DNA of 5,428 nucleotides from Deltaproteobacteria bacterium (GTDB taxonomy: Bacteria; Desulfobacterota; DSM-4660; Desulfatiglandales; Desulfatiglandaceae), in NCBI GenBank assembly GCA_018644785.1, contig JABGPV010000321.1, forward strand, positions 1 through 5,428. Reading direction: 5' to 3'. Each line of letters opens with the position of its first letter. Position 1 is the stretch's first letter. A program made the position numbers and the translations under genes. The notes below the pieces were generated by a model that was given only the letters and a program-made list of their open reading frames with translations, did not search any database and was not told where the DNA came from. This document shows positions 1 to 5,237 of this stretch, one piece after another.

Positions 1-74
1 ACAAATACATTGTTCTCTCAAGACTTCAAAAACCCGCGGGCGCCTGATTCATTGTCATAAAGCCAGCCTGAATT

Positions 75-80
75 AAGGAG
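75..80 (+). promoter_or_regulatory. Shine-Dalgarno site that decides the lipoprotein start
   Basis: The sequence AAGGAG is a near-perfect Shine-Dalgarno element. It lies 2 nt before the ATG at 83 and 8 nt before the ATG at 89. The second spacing is the normal one, so translation most likely starts at 89 rather than at the in-frame upstream ATG. Confidence 0.75.
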
Positions 81-88
81 ATATGGAC

Positions 89-505
89 ATGTTAATAGCT
101 AAAAAAACAGCTCGCGTGTTTGCTCTGTTTGCAGCGATAGCGCTTCTGACGTCATGTGCCGCCATTGAAAAACAGAACGCCGTAGACATGGAAAGGATGC
201 TCGCTGCCTCGGGATTTAAAATGAAGCTTGCCGAAACACCTGAAAAAATGGCAGCCTTGGAAGGATTGCCCCAGCGCAAACTGGTACCACAACAGCACGA
301 TGGAAAGCTTTATTTCTATTATGCCGATGCCACTTCCTGTAAATGCATGTATGTGGGCAGTGAAAAATCATACCAGCAATTTCAAAAGTTGGCCACCCAA
401 AGGAAAATGGCGCAGGACTACCGCTGGGCAGCACAGACCAACATGGACGCCCGCATGAATTTCGGCATGTGGGGGCCCTGGGGACCTTGGGGCCCCTGGT
501 ATTAA
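89..505 (+). CDS. small outer-membrane-type lipoprotein of unknown function, C-terminal GPW repeats
   Basis: A 138-residue protein, starting at the ATG 8 nt after AAGGAG; an ATG two codons upstream (83) is too close to that site. Residues 5-9 are basic (KKTAR), followed by a hydrophobic stretch and the lipobox L20-T-S-C23, so it should be lipidated at Cys23 by the Lgt/LspA pathway. The residues after Cys are Ala-Ala, not Asp, which favours sorting to the outer membrane by the E. coli rule. The mature part has a charged helical segment (about 26-58), a motif with Cys84-Lys-Cys86 followed by MYVG, a Gln/Lys-rich helix, and an unusual tail in which GPW occurs three times before a terminal Tyr. 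It resembles uncharacterised small proteobacterial lipoproteins with tryptophan-rich tails that I recall only in outline. The Cys-x-Cys pair could bind metal or form a disulfide; this is speculation. It appears monocistronic, closed by a hairpin terminator. Coding and lipoprotein nature are firm; function is unknown. Confidence 0.88.
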   Translation: MLIAKKTARVFALFAAIALLTSCAAIEKQNAVDMERMLAASGFKMKLAETPEKMAALEGLPQRKLVPQQHDGKLYFYYADATSCKCMYVGSEKSYQQFQKLATQRKMAQDYRWAAQTNMDARMNFGMWGPWGPWGPWY

Positions 506-520
506 GACACGATTACAACC

Positions 521-549
521 AAGGGGCGGAAACACCTCGCCCTTTCTTT
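521..549 (+). terminator. intrinsic terminator of the lipoprotein gene
   Basis: The arms AAGGGGCG (521-528) and CGCCCTTT (538-545) form an 8-bp stem with one G-U pair and a 9-nt loop. A short T-rich tail (CTTTAATT) follows. It begins 15 nt after the stop codon. On the minus strand the hairpin directly follows the stop of the possible small reading frame at 548-715, so it could serve both directions, though there is no clear T run on that side. Confidence 0.7.
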
Positions 550-715
550 AATTGAGTGACAGTGAAATACCGAACGGATCGAAAGCATTAAGAATTTCCA
601 GCCTTTTTTCAACCACGCCAAGAGACAGCCCCGTTTTATTTTTCAGGACCCACTGCCTGAATTCTCTTTGACAACCTTCCCATTCAACAGACTTATGTAG
701 GATCGCTATTGACAT
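548..715 (-). CDS. possible small protein or gene remnant, 55 codons
   Basis: This short minus-strand frame runs from an ATG at 713-715 to a TAA at 548-550. The translation looks protein-like, not random: a Trp/Glu/Arg-rich start (VEWEGCQREFRQW), then KNKTGLSLGVVEKRLEILN and AFDPFGISLSLN at the C-terminus. The last third vaguely recalls the pattern of sigma-54 core-binding regions (an EVExVL...SFDPxGV type motif), but the rest of such a protein is absent and the match may be chance. Against a real gene: no good ribosome-binding site precedes the ATG, an in-frame stop (731-733) lies just upstream, and the start codon overlaps the -35 box of the plus-strand promoter. It could be a true small gene, a remnant of a larger one, or noncoding. 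It also contains a 21-nt sequence identical to part of the second riboswitch. Confidence 0.3.
   Translation of the reverse strand: MSIAILHKSVEWEGCQREFRQWVLKNKTGLSLGVVEKRLEILNAFDPFGISLSLN
667..687 (-). repeat. 21-nt repeat, copy 1 (identical to part of the second riboswitch)
   Basis: Every base of this segment is identical, in the same orientation, to 4899-4919. In copy 2 it contains the conserved GGGAAGG element of the cobalamin aptamer read on the minus strand. Here it lies about 60 nt upstream of the first riboswitch, on the opposite strand to it, inside the possible small frame at 548-715. Confidence 0.8.
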
Positions 716-737
716 TGCGAAAACTTTGATTTACGTT
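709..737 (+). promoter_or_regulatory. sigma-70-type promoter for the first B12 riboswitch transcript
   Basis: A perfect -35 hexamer TTGACA (709-714) is followed after 17 nt by TACGTT (732-737), a weak -10 match (3 of 6). Transcription would start at about 744, a few bases before the aptamer begins at about 749, which is the expected geometry for a riboswitch leader. The -35 is strong evidence and the -10 is not. Confidence 0.5.
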
Positions 738-748
738 TGCGGGGCTAA

Positions 749-913
749 CATTCAGGTGCTCTACGAGCTTAATAGGGAACGCCGTGGGATTCGGCGACAG
801 GCCCTCTGCTGTAATCGGGGACGAAATCTGCATCATGCCACTGTTCGGTTTGAAACCGAGTGGGAAGGCGCAGTGATTAGGGTGACCCGAGAGTCAGAAG
901 ACCTGCCTGAATA
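749..913 (+). promoter_or_regulatory. cobalamin (B12) riboswitch aptamer, leader of the secreted beta-propeller-like gene
   Basis: The segment carries the ordered signature of the adenosylcobalamin/cobalamin riboswitch: ATTCAGGTGCTC at the 5' end, TAATAGGGAA, CTGCTGTAATCGGGGACGAA, GCCACTG, a hairpin CGGTTTGAAACCG, GTGGGAAGG, and the 3' B12 box GAGTCAGAAGACCTGCC closing with TGAAT. The first and last segments (ATTCAGG... and ...CCTGAAT) pair as the closing P1 helix. Such elements bind cobalamin in the nascent RNA and switch off downstream expression. About 60 nt separates it from the terminator at 973, with the gene start at 1101. Between them lies an imperfect hairpin (GAACG/CGTTC outside CCTTA/TAAGG, 917-947) that may take part in switching. 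Confidence 0.95.
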
Positions 914-972
914 AAGGAACGCAACCTTACTGGGAATAAGGACGTTCATCGGTTTTGGGATAAAAAAGGGAT

Positions 973-1013
973 ATCCCCGGATCAATACATTTTGGTCCGG
1001 GGATTTTTTTCTT
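973..1013 (+). terminator. riboswitch expression-platform terminator
   Basis: ATCCCCGGATC (973-983) pairs with GGTCCGGGGAT (994-1004) in an 11-bp stem (one T-G wobble) with a 10-nt loop, followed by seven T residues (1004-1010) and then CTTT. Its place after the aptamer and before the gene indicates transcription attenuation by B12. GGGAT at 957-961 could pair with ATCCC (973-977) of the left arm as a competing antiterminator; this pairing is a proposal. Confidence 0.9.
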
Positions 1014-1100
1014 TGGGCCTAAACTTAGGCCATTGCAGGATACGATAACGGATTGATTTTCCATTTTCCTGCATGGGGTATTGAGAGAGGAGAAAATTTC

Positions 1101-2573
1101 ATGAAAAAGAAGGCAGACTTTTCGAGGCATTCATCCATTATCACGAAACTCTTTTTATGTGCAGGGGCACTGCTATTTCTGCTGATCGGTGTGGGTTCCG
1201 TACATGCCGATTCAACACAGACCGCCGTTGTGGCAACAGCCGCCGCAGATTACAGCAGCTACGGTATTTCAGCTATTACAGTTGACCCAAAGACCGGCCC
1301 CCGAATCGCAGTCAACAATCTGCTTGCAGGAAGTAATGGCAGCACTGTCAAAGCTTTTGGGCAATACTATTATCGAATCGAGCAGTTTCAGGCAGACAAT
1401 GTCACCAAGGTCGATATTTCAGCACCCAATACGCCTATCTGGCAATATTCAACCCAGAACACCGGTGAAGCAAACAGCAGCAACCCCTATGATCTGGTCT
1501 TTGTAAGTTCCACCAAGGCCTATCTGCTTCGCTATGGTTCCACAAAAGCCTGGATCGTGAACCCCTCCACCACCAGTGAAGCCGGTTTTAAAATCGGCGA
1601 ATTGGATCTGAGTGCATATACAGATGCCGATGGCGCGCCGGAGATGTGTTGCGGGGTCATCGCCAACGGAAAACTTTTTATTGTCATGCAGCGCATCGTC
1701 GACTGGTGCCCCACCGACATCGCCTATGTGGCCGTATTTGACACGGCAACGGACACTGAAATCAATACCGGCATGGGCTCGGGAAACAGGATTGGAATTC
1801 CCCTGACCATCAAAAACCCGAACTCCATTCAATATATTGCCGAAAACAATCGAATTTATGTTCAAGGCATCGGATCTTATCCCGGGGGATCCTGCGACCC
1901 GGTGTACGATTATACCGGCGGCATAGAAAGCATCAATCCCGTCACCTATGCGTCATCCATCGTTCTGGATGACGGTGATGCCACAACCCACCCCTATGGC
2001 GCCATATCCGGGATGTTGATTGCCTCTCCCACAAAAGGGTACTTTGTCGGCTATGCCGGTTGGGGCAACAATACGCTCTATGCATTCAATCCCGCAACCG
2101 GCGCGGTTTCCGGCGCAATCACCGGCCTTCAAAACATTAACATTTCAGGTATGAATTCCGGAACTTACCTTGATAAAAACGCTATGATGTGGGTCTGTGA
2201 TTCCAGCAACGCTCAAATCAAGATCGTGGATACGATGAATAATACCGTTAACGAAAATGTTGCCACAAACCTGAATCCCCAGAAAGTGGCGTTTTGCACC
2301 AAAGGAACACCTTTGGCCCCGACGCTCGGGGCTACGATCTCCGGAAACAACGTGATGGCCCACTGGAACACGGTTTCCGGCGCAGAGGGATACTATCTGT
2401 GGGTTTCAGAGCCTGCAACCGGATGGACCGGCTTCTGGAACTGGGGCACAAGCACCAGCGTTTCAACAACGGTCGCCGCCGGAAAATCTTATTATGTTTC
2501 CGTGATTCCCTACAATGCGGAAGGTTCAGGCGCCGCTTCGAATGTGGTGCAGCTTAAAACGGATGCGGAGTAA
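1101..2573 (+). CDS. B12-regulated secreted protein, beta-propeller-like body with C-terminal Fn3-like domain
   Basis: A 490-residue exported protein. The start at 1101 is chosen because AGGAG (1088-1092) sits 8 nt before it and the protein then opens with a normal signal peptide: KKK, a hydrophobic core (about 17-32) and a likely signal peptidase I site VHA36-D37. An in-frame ATG at 1053 would add 16 residues ahead of the signal and has no such site. There is no lipobox. Residues about 50-400 are rich in Gly, Asn, Thr and Tyr with recurring short strand motifs (PYDLVFVSSTKAYLL, NGKLFIVMQ, YVAVFDTATD, NRIYVQGIG, NTLYAFNPATGAV, AQIKIVDTMNN), as in YncE/NHL/DUF5074-type beta-propellers. Four regions hold Cys (MCCGV, DWCPTD, GSCDP, WVCDSS). 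Residues about 406-490 look like a fibronectin type III domain (APTLGATISG, AHWNTVSGAEGYYLWV, YYVSVIPYNAEGSGAASNVVQL). No membrane anchor or sorting signal is seen. A cobalamin riboswitch and the convergent btuB-like gene suggest a corrinoid-binding or presenting role, like BtuG of Bacteroidetes, but homology to BtuG is not shown. It is probably secreted or surface-held by unknown means. Confidence 0.85.
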   Translation: MKKKADFSRHSSIITKLFLCAGALLFLLIGVGSVHADSTQTAVVATAAADYSSYGISAITVDPKTGPRIAVNNLLAGSNGSTVKAFGQYYYRIEQFQADNVTKVDISAPNTPIWQYSTQNTGEANSSNPYDLVFVSSTKAYLLRYGSTKAWIVNPSTTSEAGFKIGELDLSAYTDADGAPEMCCGVIANGKLFIVMQRIVDWCPTDIAYVAVFDTATDTEINTGMGSGNRIGIPLTIKNPNSIQYIAENNRIYVQGIGSYPGGSCDPVYDYTGGIESINPVTYASSIVLDDGDATTHPYGAISGMLIASPTKGYFVGYAGWGNNTLYAFNPATGAVSGAITGLQNINISGMNSGTYLDKNAMMWVCDSSNAQIKIVDTMNNTVNENVATNLNPQKVAFCTKGTPLAPTLGATISGNNVMAHWNTVSGAEGYYLWVSEPATGWTGFWNWGTSTSVSTTVAAGKSYYVSVIPYNAEGSGAASNVVQLKTDAE

Positions 2574-2667
2574 CAAATTTCAGAAGAGTGCGGACGTCGT
2601 AAATACTTTTTTGTTCACGAAGGACAGGATCGACCTCAGATCGAACTCTTCAAGCCATCGCAAACGC

Positions 2668-2704
2668 TGGAATCCATGGATTTTCATTAAATCCATGGAT
2701 TCCA
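2668..2704. repeat. 16-bp perfect inverted repeat between convergent genes
   Basis: TGGAATCCATGGATTT (2668-2683) and AAATCCATGGATTCCA (2689-2704) are exact reverse complements separated by the 5-nt loop TCATT. Each arm contains the palindrome ATCCATGGAT, so the same decamer occurs twice. It lies 95 nt after the plus-strand gene and 16 nt from the stop of the minus-strand gene. No T run follows on either strand, so it is not a classical intrinsic terminator; it may block readthrough or stabilise the 3' ends of both mRNAs, or be a dispersed repeat. No other terminator is evident in 2574-2719. Confidence 0.85.
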
Positions 2705-2719
2705 CATCAACGCCGACAC

Positions 2720-4762
2720 TCAATATCGATACCCCACCGAAAAATAAAAGGCACGGCCCGGCATGGGGTACCCATTGAAATCCTCGTATTGCTGGTTGGT
2801 CAGGTTCCTTCCCTCCAAACTGAAAAGAAATGAGTGAAACAGCCAGGAGATACCGGAATTGATTTCATTCTTGTCCTTGGCCGGCAAAAGGTTGGCGCTG
2901 TCGTAGAACATGCCGGTTTCCCGAAGATACTCGCCAAACACCTTAACACCTGCATATCGCGCCTCAAGCCGGCCCAGATAGGAGGTTTGAAATCGCCCGG
3001 GCAGTATATTGCCATTAAACGCTTTGACCTGGCTTTCATTCACAGGATCCTGCCAGGTGGCGTTCCCTACCAACCGGAAGTATGTCAAAAAATCAATACG
3101 GATCTCACTTTCAACACCCCGGATTTCGGCTTCGGATATGTTCTGTGCTTTGCCGATCCCCCTTGAATCGTATACAAAGGTAATAAGATCATCCACATTG
3201 CTGCCAAAATATGCCGCATTAACGGAAACGTATTTTAACCACCAGATTTTTGTGGGATACCTCACTTCGAAGCCCGCATCAAAATTGACCCCCTTTTCCG
3301 CCTCTAAATCGGGGTTCCCCACAATAAACCCGCGATCGCCAAATAACTCAAAAAATGACGGCTCCCGAACATATTTGGCCAGGTTGCTCCTGAAATTCAA
3401 CCAGTTCAGAGGGCTGTACTTAACGCCGATCTGGGGGCTTAAGTAGTCCTCGCTCCGCTCTTCTCCTTCCAGGGAAGTCCCAAACATGTTGGTGGCGCTT
3501 TGTAAGTCATCCTTCAGGTGGGTATACCTGAGTGCCGGCGTTATGGTGAGACTGTCTTGAAACAGAAATACACTGTCCTGAAGACCTAAAGTCAATGTAT
3601 CTCGGGTGCTTTTGTTGGGGTTTCTGTTTTTCAGAAGATCTTCGGGATCATAGGTTTCCTGATGGAAATCCGCCATGAAACTCAATACGTTCATATCCGT
3701 CAGCCATTCCAGAAAAAAATCTCCGCCATAACGTTTTGTAATATATCGGCTCTTCTGACGGCCAAGCCCAATGGTGCCATGGCTGTCGTTATACAATTCA
3801 TCCTTGTATGAATAGTCAATGCTGGTCCGCATATTAAGCTGAAGGGGCCCCACATCATTGGCAATAAAACTCAAAGCGGTAATATTTCTCTCCGTCTTCA
3901 GGGAGGCATCCGCTTTGGAGCTGTTGTTCCAGGTGGGCAACCCCTGATCCTTTGAAAACCACTGATTCAACAGATCGACGCGTAGGTCATCGGAAAAATC
4001 ATAACCGACTTTCGCCAGAACGTTTTGCTGATCAAACTGCGCATTGTTGCGTTTTACCCATTGGTCATCATCCGGGTTGTGTTCGGTATGGTTGTCATAC
4101 AGGAATTCGAAGTCGTTATCGCTGGCCAAATAGCTGGCAGAAACCAGATAGTCCCATTTTCCGGGCTTGTGATTGATGGAACCCGAAGCCTGGCGCGTAT
4201 TAAAAGATCCGTATCCCAGGGTGGCGCTGGCTTTCAACCCTTCTTTGGCACGCAGGGTCCTGATGTTGACCACGCCGCCGATGGATGCCTTATTGAAATT
4301 GATGGGGGTCACGCCCCGATAGACCTCGATGGCCGCAACATCGGAAAGGGCGATGCTGCTCAAGTCGACTCCGCCTCCGGAGGCATCATTCAGAAGCACA
4401 CCGTCCACAAAAACCATGACCTGGTCACTGGAAGAGCCGCGAAGTGAAACCGTGGAAAAGCTTCCCAGCCCCCCGGCCTGCCGGACTTGGACGCCTGCCT
4501 CATTCTGAAGCACCTCTGCCAGGTCTTCCATCTTGCCTTCAAACGCTTCACGTTCAATCACCGTCACAAAACCGGTGGTCTCCTCCAGATCCACATCTCC
4601 GGTCTGATAATCGGGCTGTTCCTGCGGCGCCGTGACCACCACCGATTCCAATGTAGTAGTGGTTTTCTCCGACTCTCCTGCAAGAACAAATGAAGGACCT
4701 GAAATTAAGAAACCCAGGCAAAAGGCAGTTACAATGTTTCGACTGTATTTTTTCATGCCCAT
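2720..4762 (-). CDS. btuB: TonB-dependent outer-membrane receptor, BtuB-type (cobalamin uptake)
   Basis: A 680-residue receptor that would bind corrinoid at the surface and pass it to the periplasm using TonB-ExbB-ExbD energy. Residues 1-28 form a signal peptide (MKKYSRN, hydrophobic core, cleavage near SFVLA28-G29). A TonB box follows at 38-45 (LESVVVTA). The plug spans about 62-170 with the usual landmarks: FVTVIEREAFEG, LAEVLQNEAGVQV, FSTVSLRGSSSDQVMVFVDGV, LLNDASGGGVDLSSI, AAIEVYRGVTP and GGVVNIRT. The remainder is the 22-strand barrel, including the receptor hallmarks YVREPSFFELFGDRG, NPDLEAEKG and GRNLTNQQYEDFNGYPMPGR, ending in the barrel-insertion signature FYFSVGYRY. E. coli BtuB is about 614 residues, so this is somewhat longer. 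Cobalamin as substrate is assigned from the riboswitch in its leader, because the barrel alone does not fix substrate. The ATG at 4762 is preferred, but a second ATG two codons on (4756) is possible and neither has a clear Shine-Dalgarno outside the leader hairpin. It converges on the secreted-protein gene and looks monocistronic. Confidence 0.9.
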   Translation of the reverse strand: MGMKKYSRNIVTAFCLGFLISGPSFVLAGESEKTTTTLESVVVTAPQEQPDYQTGDVDLEETTGFVTVIEREAFEGKMEDLAEVLQNEAGVQVRQAGGLGSFSTVSLRGSSSDQVMVFVDGVLLNDASGGGVDLSSIALSDVAAIEVYRGVTPINFNKASIGGVVNIRTLRAKEGLKASATLGYGSFNTRQASGSINHKPGKWDYLVSASYLASDNDFEFLYDNHTEHNPDDDQWVKRNNAQFDQQNVLAKVGYDFSDDLRVDLLNQWFSKDQGLPTWNNSSKADASLKTERNITALSFIANDVGPLQLNMRTSIDYSYKDELYNDSHGTIGLGRQKSRYITKRYGGDFFLEWLTDMNVLSFMADFHQETYDPEDLLKNRNPNKSTRDTLTLGLQDSVFLFQDSLTITPALRYTHLKDDLQSATNMFGTSLEGEERSEDYLSPQIGVKYSPLNWLNFRSNLAKYVREPSFFELFGDRGFIVGNPDLEAEKGVNFDAGFEVRYPTKIWWLKYVSVNAAYFGSNVDDLITFVYDSRGIGKAQNISEAEIRGVESEIRIDFLTYFRLVGNATWQDPVNESQVKAFNGNILPGRFQTSYLGRLEARYAGVKVFGEYLRETGMFYDSANLLPAKDKNEINSGISWLFHSFLFSLEGRNLTNQQYEDFNGYPMPGRAFYFSVGYRY

Positions 4763-4765
4763 AAT

Positions 4766-4799
4766 AAAAAAACCCCGAACCGAAAAAATCGACCCGGGG
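4766..4799 (-). terminator. riboswitch terminator abutting the btuB start codon
   Basis: Read on the minus strand, CCCCGGGTCGA (4789-4799) pairs with TCGGTTCGGGG (4773-4783): an 11-bp stem with three G-U pairs and a T5 loop, followed by seven T residues (4766-4772). The start codon at 4762 is only 3 nt beyond the T run. The only purine-rich stretch near the start (GGGG) lies in the 3' arm, so the folded hairpin could also hide the ribosome site. Confidence 0.88.
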
Positions 4800-4828
4800 A
4801 TTTCCCTTTTTTATCCTCAAGATCCAAC

Positions 4829-4862
4829 AATCCCCCATCCATCCTCGAATACTGGCGGGATT
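4829..4862 (-). promoter_or_regulatory. candidate antiterminator segment in the btuB leader
   Basis: On the minus strand AATCCC (4857-4862) can pair with GGGATT (4829-4834), extended by CC/GG around a bulge. The GGGGATT at 4829-4835 can instead pair perfectly over 7 bp with AATCCCC (4796-4802), which is the 5' arm of the terminator. This gives mutually exclusive folds typical of an attenuator. It is deduced by eye from base pairing only. Confidence 0.5.
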
Positions 4863-4865
4863 CTC

Positions 4866-5048
4866 CTATTCAGGCAGGTTTTCTGACTCCCTCCCCCTTT
4901 TGACAACCTTCCCATTCAAAAAGCGCGGCTGAACAGTGGTCAAAAAACGCCAAAAGAGTTCCCTATAAAACCAAGGGCAGAGGTCACAGCGGCGGGCCCA
5001 TCCCGTTTTTACGGAGTTCCCTTTTACGCTCCAAGGAGCACCTGAATG
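4866..5048 (-). promoter_or_regulatory. cobalamin (B12) riboswitch aptamer, leader of btuB
   Basis: Read on the minus strand it shows ATTCAGGTGCTCC, AAAAGGGAACTCCG, GCCGCTGTGACC, CCACTGTTC, GAATGGGAAGG and the B12 box GAGTCAGAAAACCTGCCTGAAT, in the order expected of the cobalamin family. The 5' and 3' ends (ATTCAGG and CCTGAAT) pair as P1. Compared with the aptamer at 749-913, the segment between GCTGT and CCACTG is about 20 nt longer and lacks the usual GGGGACGAA; AGGGAACTC occurs there and again near the 5' end. It should repress btuB when cobalamin is plentiful through the terminator at 4766-4799. Confidence 0.93.
4899..4919 (-). repeat. 21-nt repeat, copy 2 (within the btuB riboswitch)
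   Basis: Identical in all bases and in orientation to 667-687. On the minus strand this copy spans the conserved GAATGGGAAGG of the aptamer and the following TTGTCAAA, so it is in its natural functional place here. Confidence 0.8.
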
Positions 5049-5052
5049 TTTG

Positions 5053-5082
5053 TTTCTAAACAATGGGCCAATAAAGAGTCAA
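5053..5082 (-). promoter_or_regulatory. weak candidate promoter for the btuB leader
   Basis: On the minus strand TTGACT (5077-5082) and TAGAAA (5053-5058) are separated by 18 nt, immediately upstream of the aptamer. The -35 matches 5 of 6 and the -10 matches 4 of 6 consensus bases. A start at about 5046 would fall at the edge of the aptamer P1 strand, so the true start may lie slightly upstream. The rest of the divergent gap (5083-5237) is AT-rich and holds nothing else I can name. Confidence 0.35.
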
Positions 5083-5237
5083 GTTAAATCAAATAATTTC
5101 TTTATCTATGTCTTTTTTATAGCCCCAACCCAACCATCACAGTGAGCAATTCAAAAAAGACTTGGCTTCTGGATTCCATTGTGAGAAATTTTGAAGAAAA
5201 AGTAATACGATTGATTCCAAACAGAAGAAGAGTCGCC

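Noticed and set aside
33..40. CCCGCGGG palindrome before the lipoprotein gene.
   Set aside because: It has no loop, no T run and no spaced partner; at 8 bp it is not evidence of a site.
668..698. A second TTGACA (668-673) as a promoter for the first riboswitch.
   Set aside because: No acceptable -10 follows at 16-18 nt, and the TTGACA at 709 is better placed for the aptamer.
1053..1100. Upstream in-frame ATG for the secreted protein.
   Set aside because: It lacks a ribosome site and would place 16 residues before a normal signal peptide, whereas the ATG at 1101 has AGGAG at ideal spacing.
927..1130. Minus-strand frame sharing the peptide DPGISLFYP with a plus-strand frame at 4632-4886.
   Set aside because: The shared peptide is just the translation of the two near-identical riboswitch terminator regions; neither frame has a ribosome site or coding character.
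1449..1865. 138-codon minus-strand frame antisense to the secreted protein.
   Set aside because: It is a Gly/Val-rich shadow of a clear signal-peptide-bearing gene on the other strand, with no supporting start site.
4025..4447. 140-codon plus-strand frame antisense to btuB.
   Set aside because: It lies wholly over the plug and first barrel strands of the receptor and reads as a shadow of its codon pattern.
749..5048. The island as a mobile element flanked by inverted repeats.
   Set aside because: The inverted similarity is explained by two homologous riboswitches; no transposase, integrase or target duplication is seen.
5130..5150. TCACAGTGA palindrome in the btuB/MFS gap as an operator.
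   Set aside because: It is only 9 nt, with a single copy and no recognised regulator motif.
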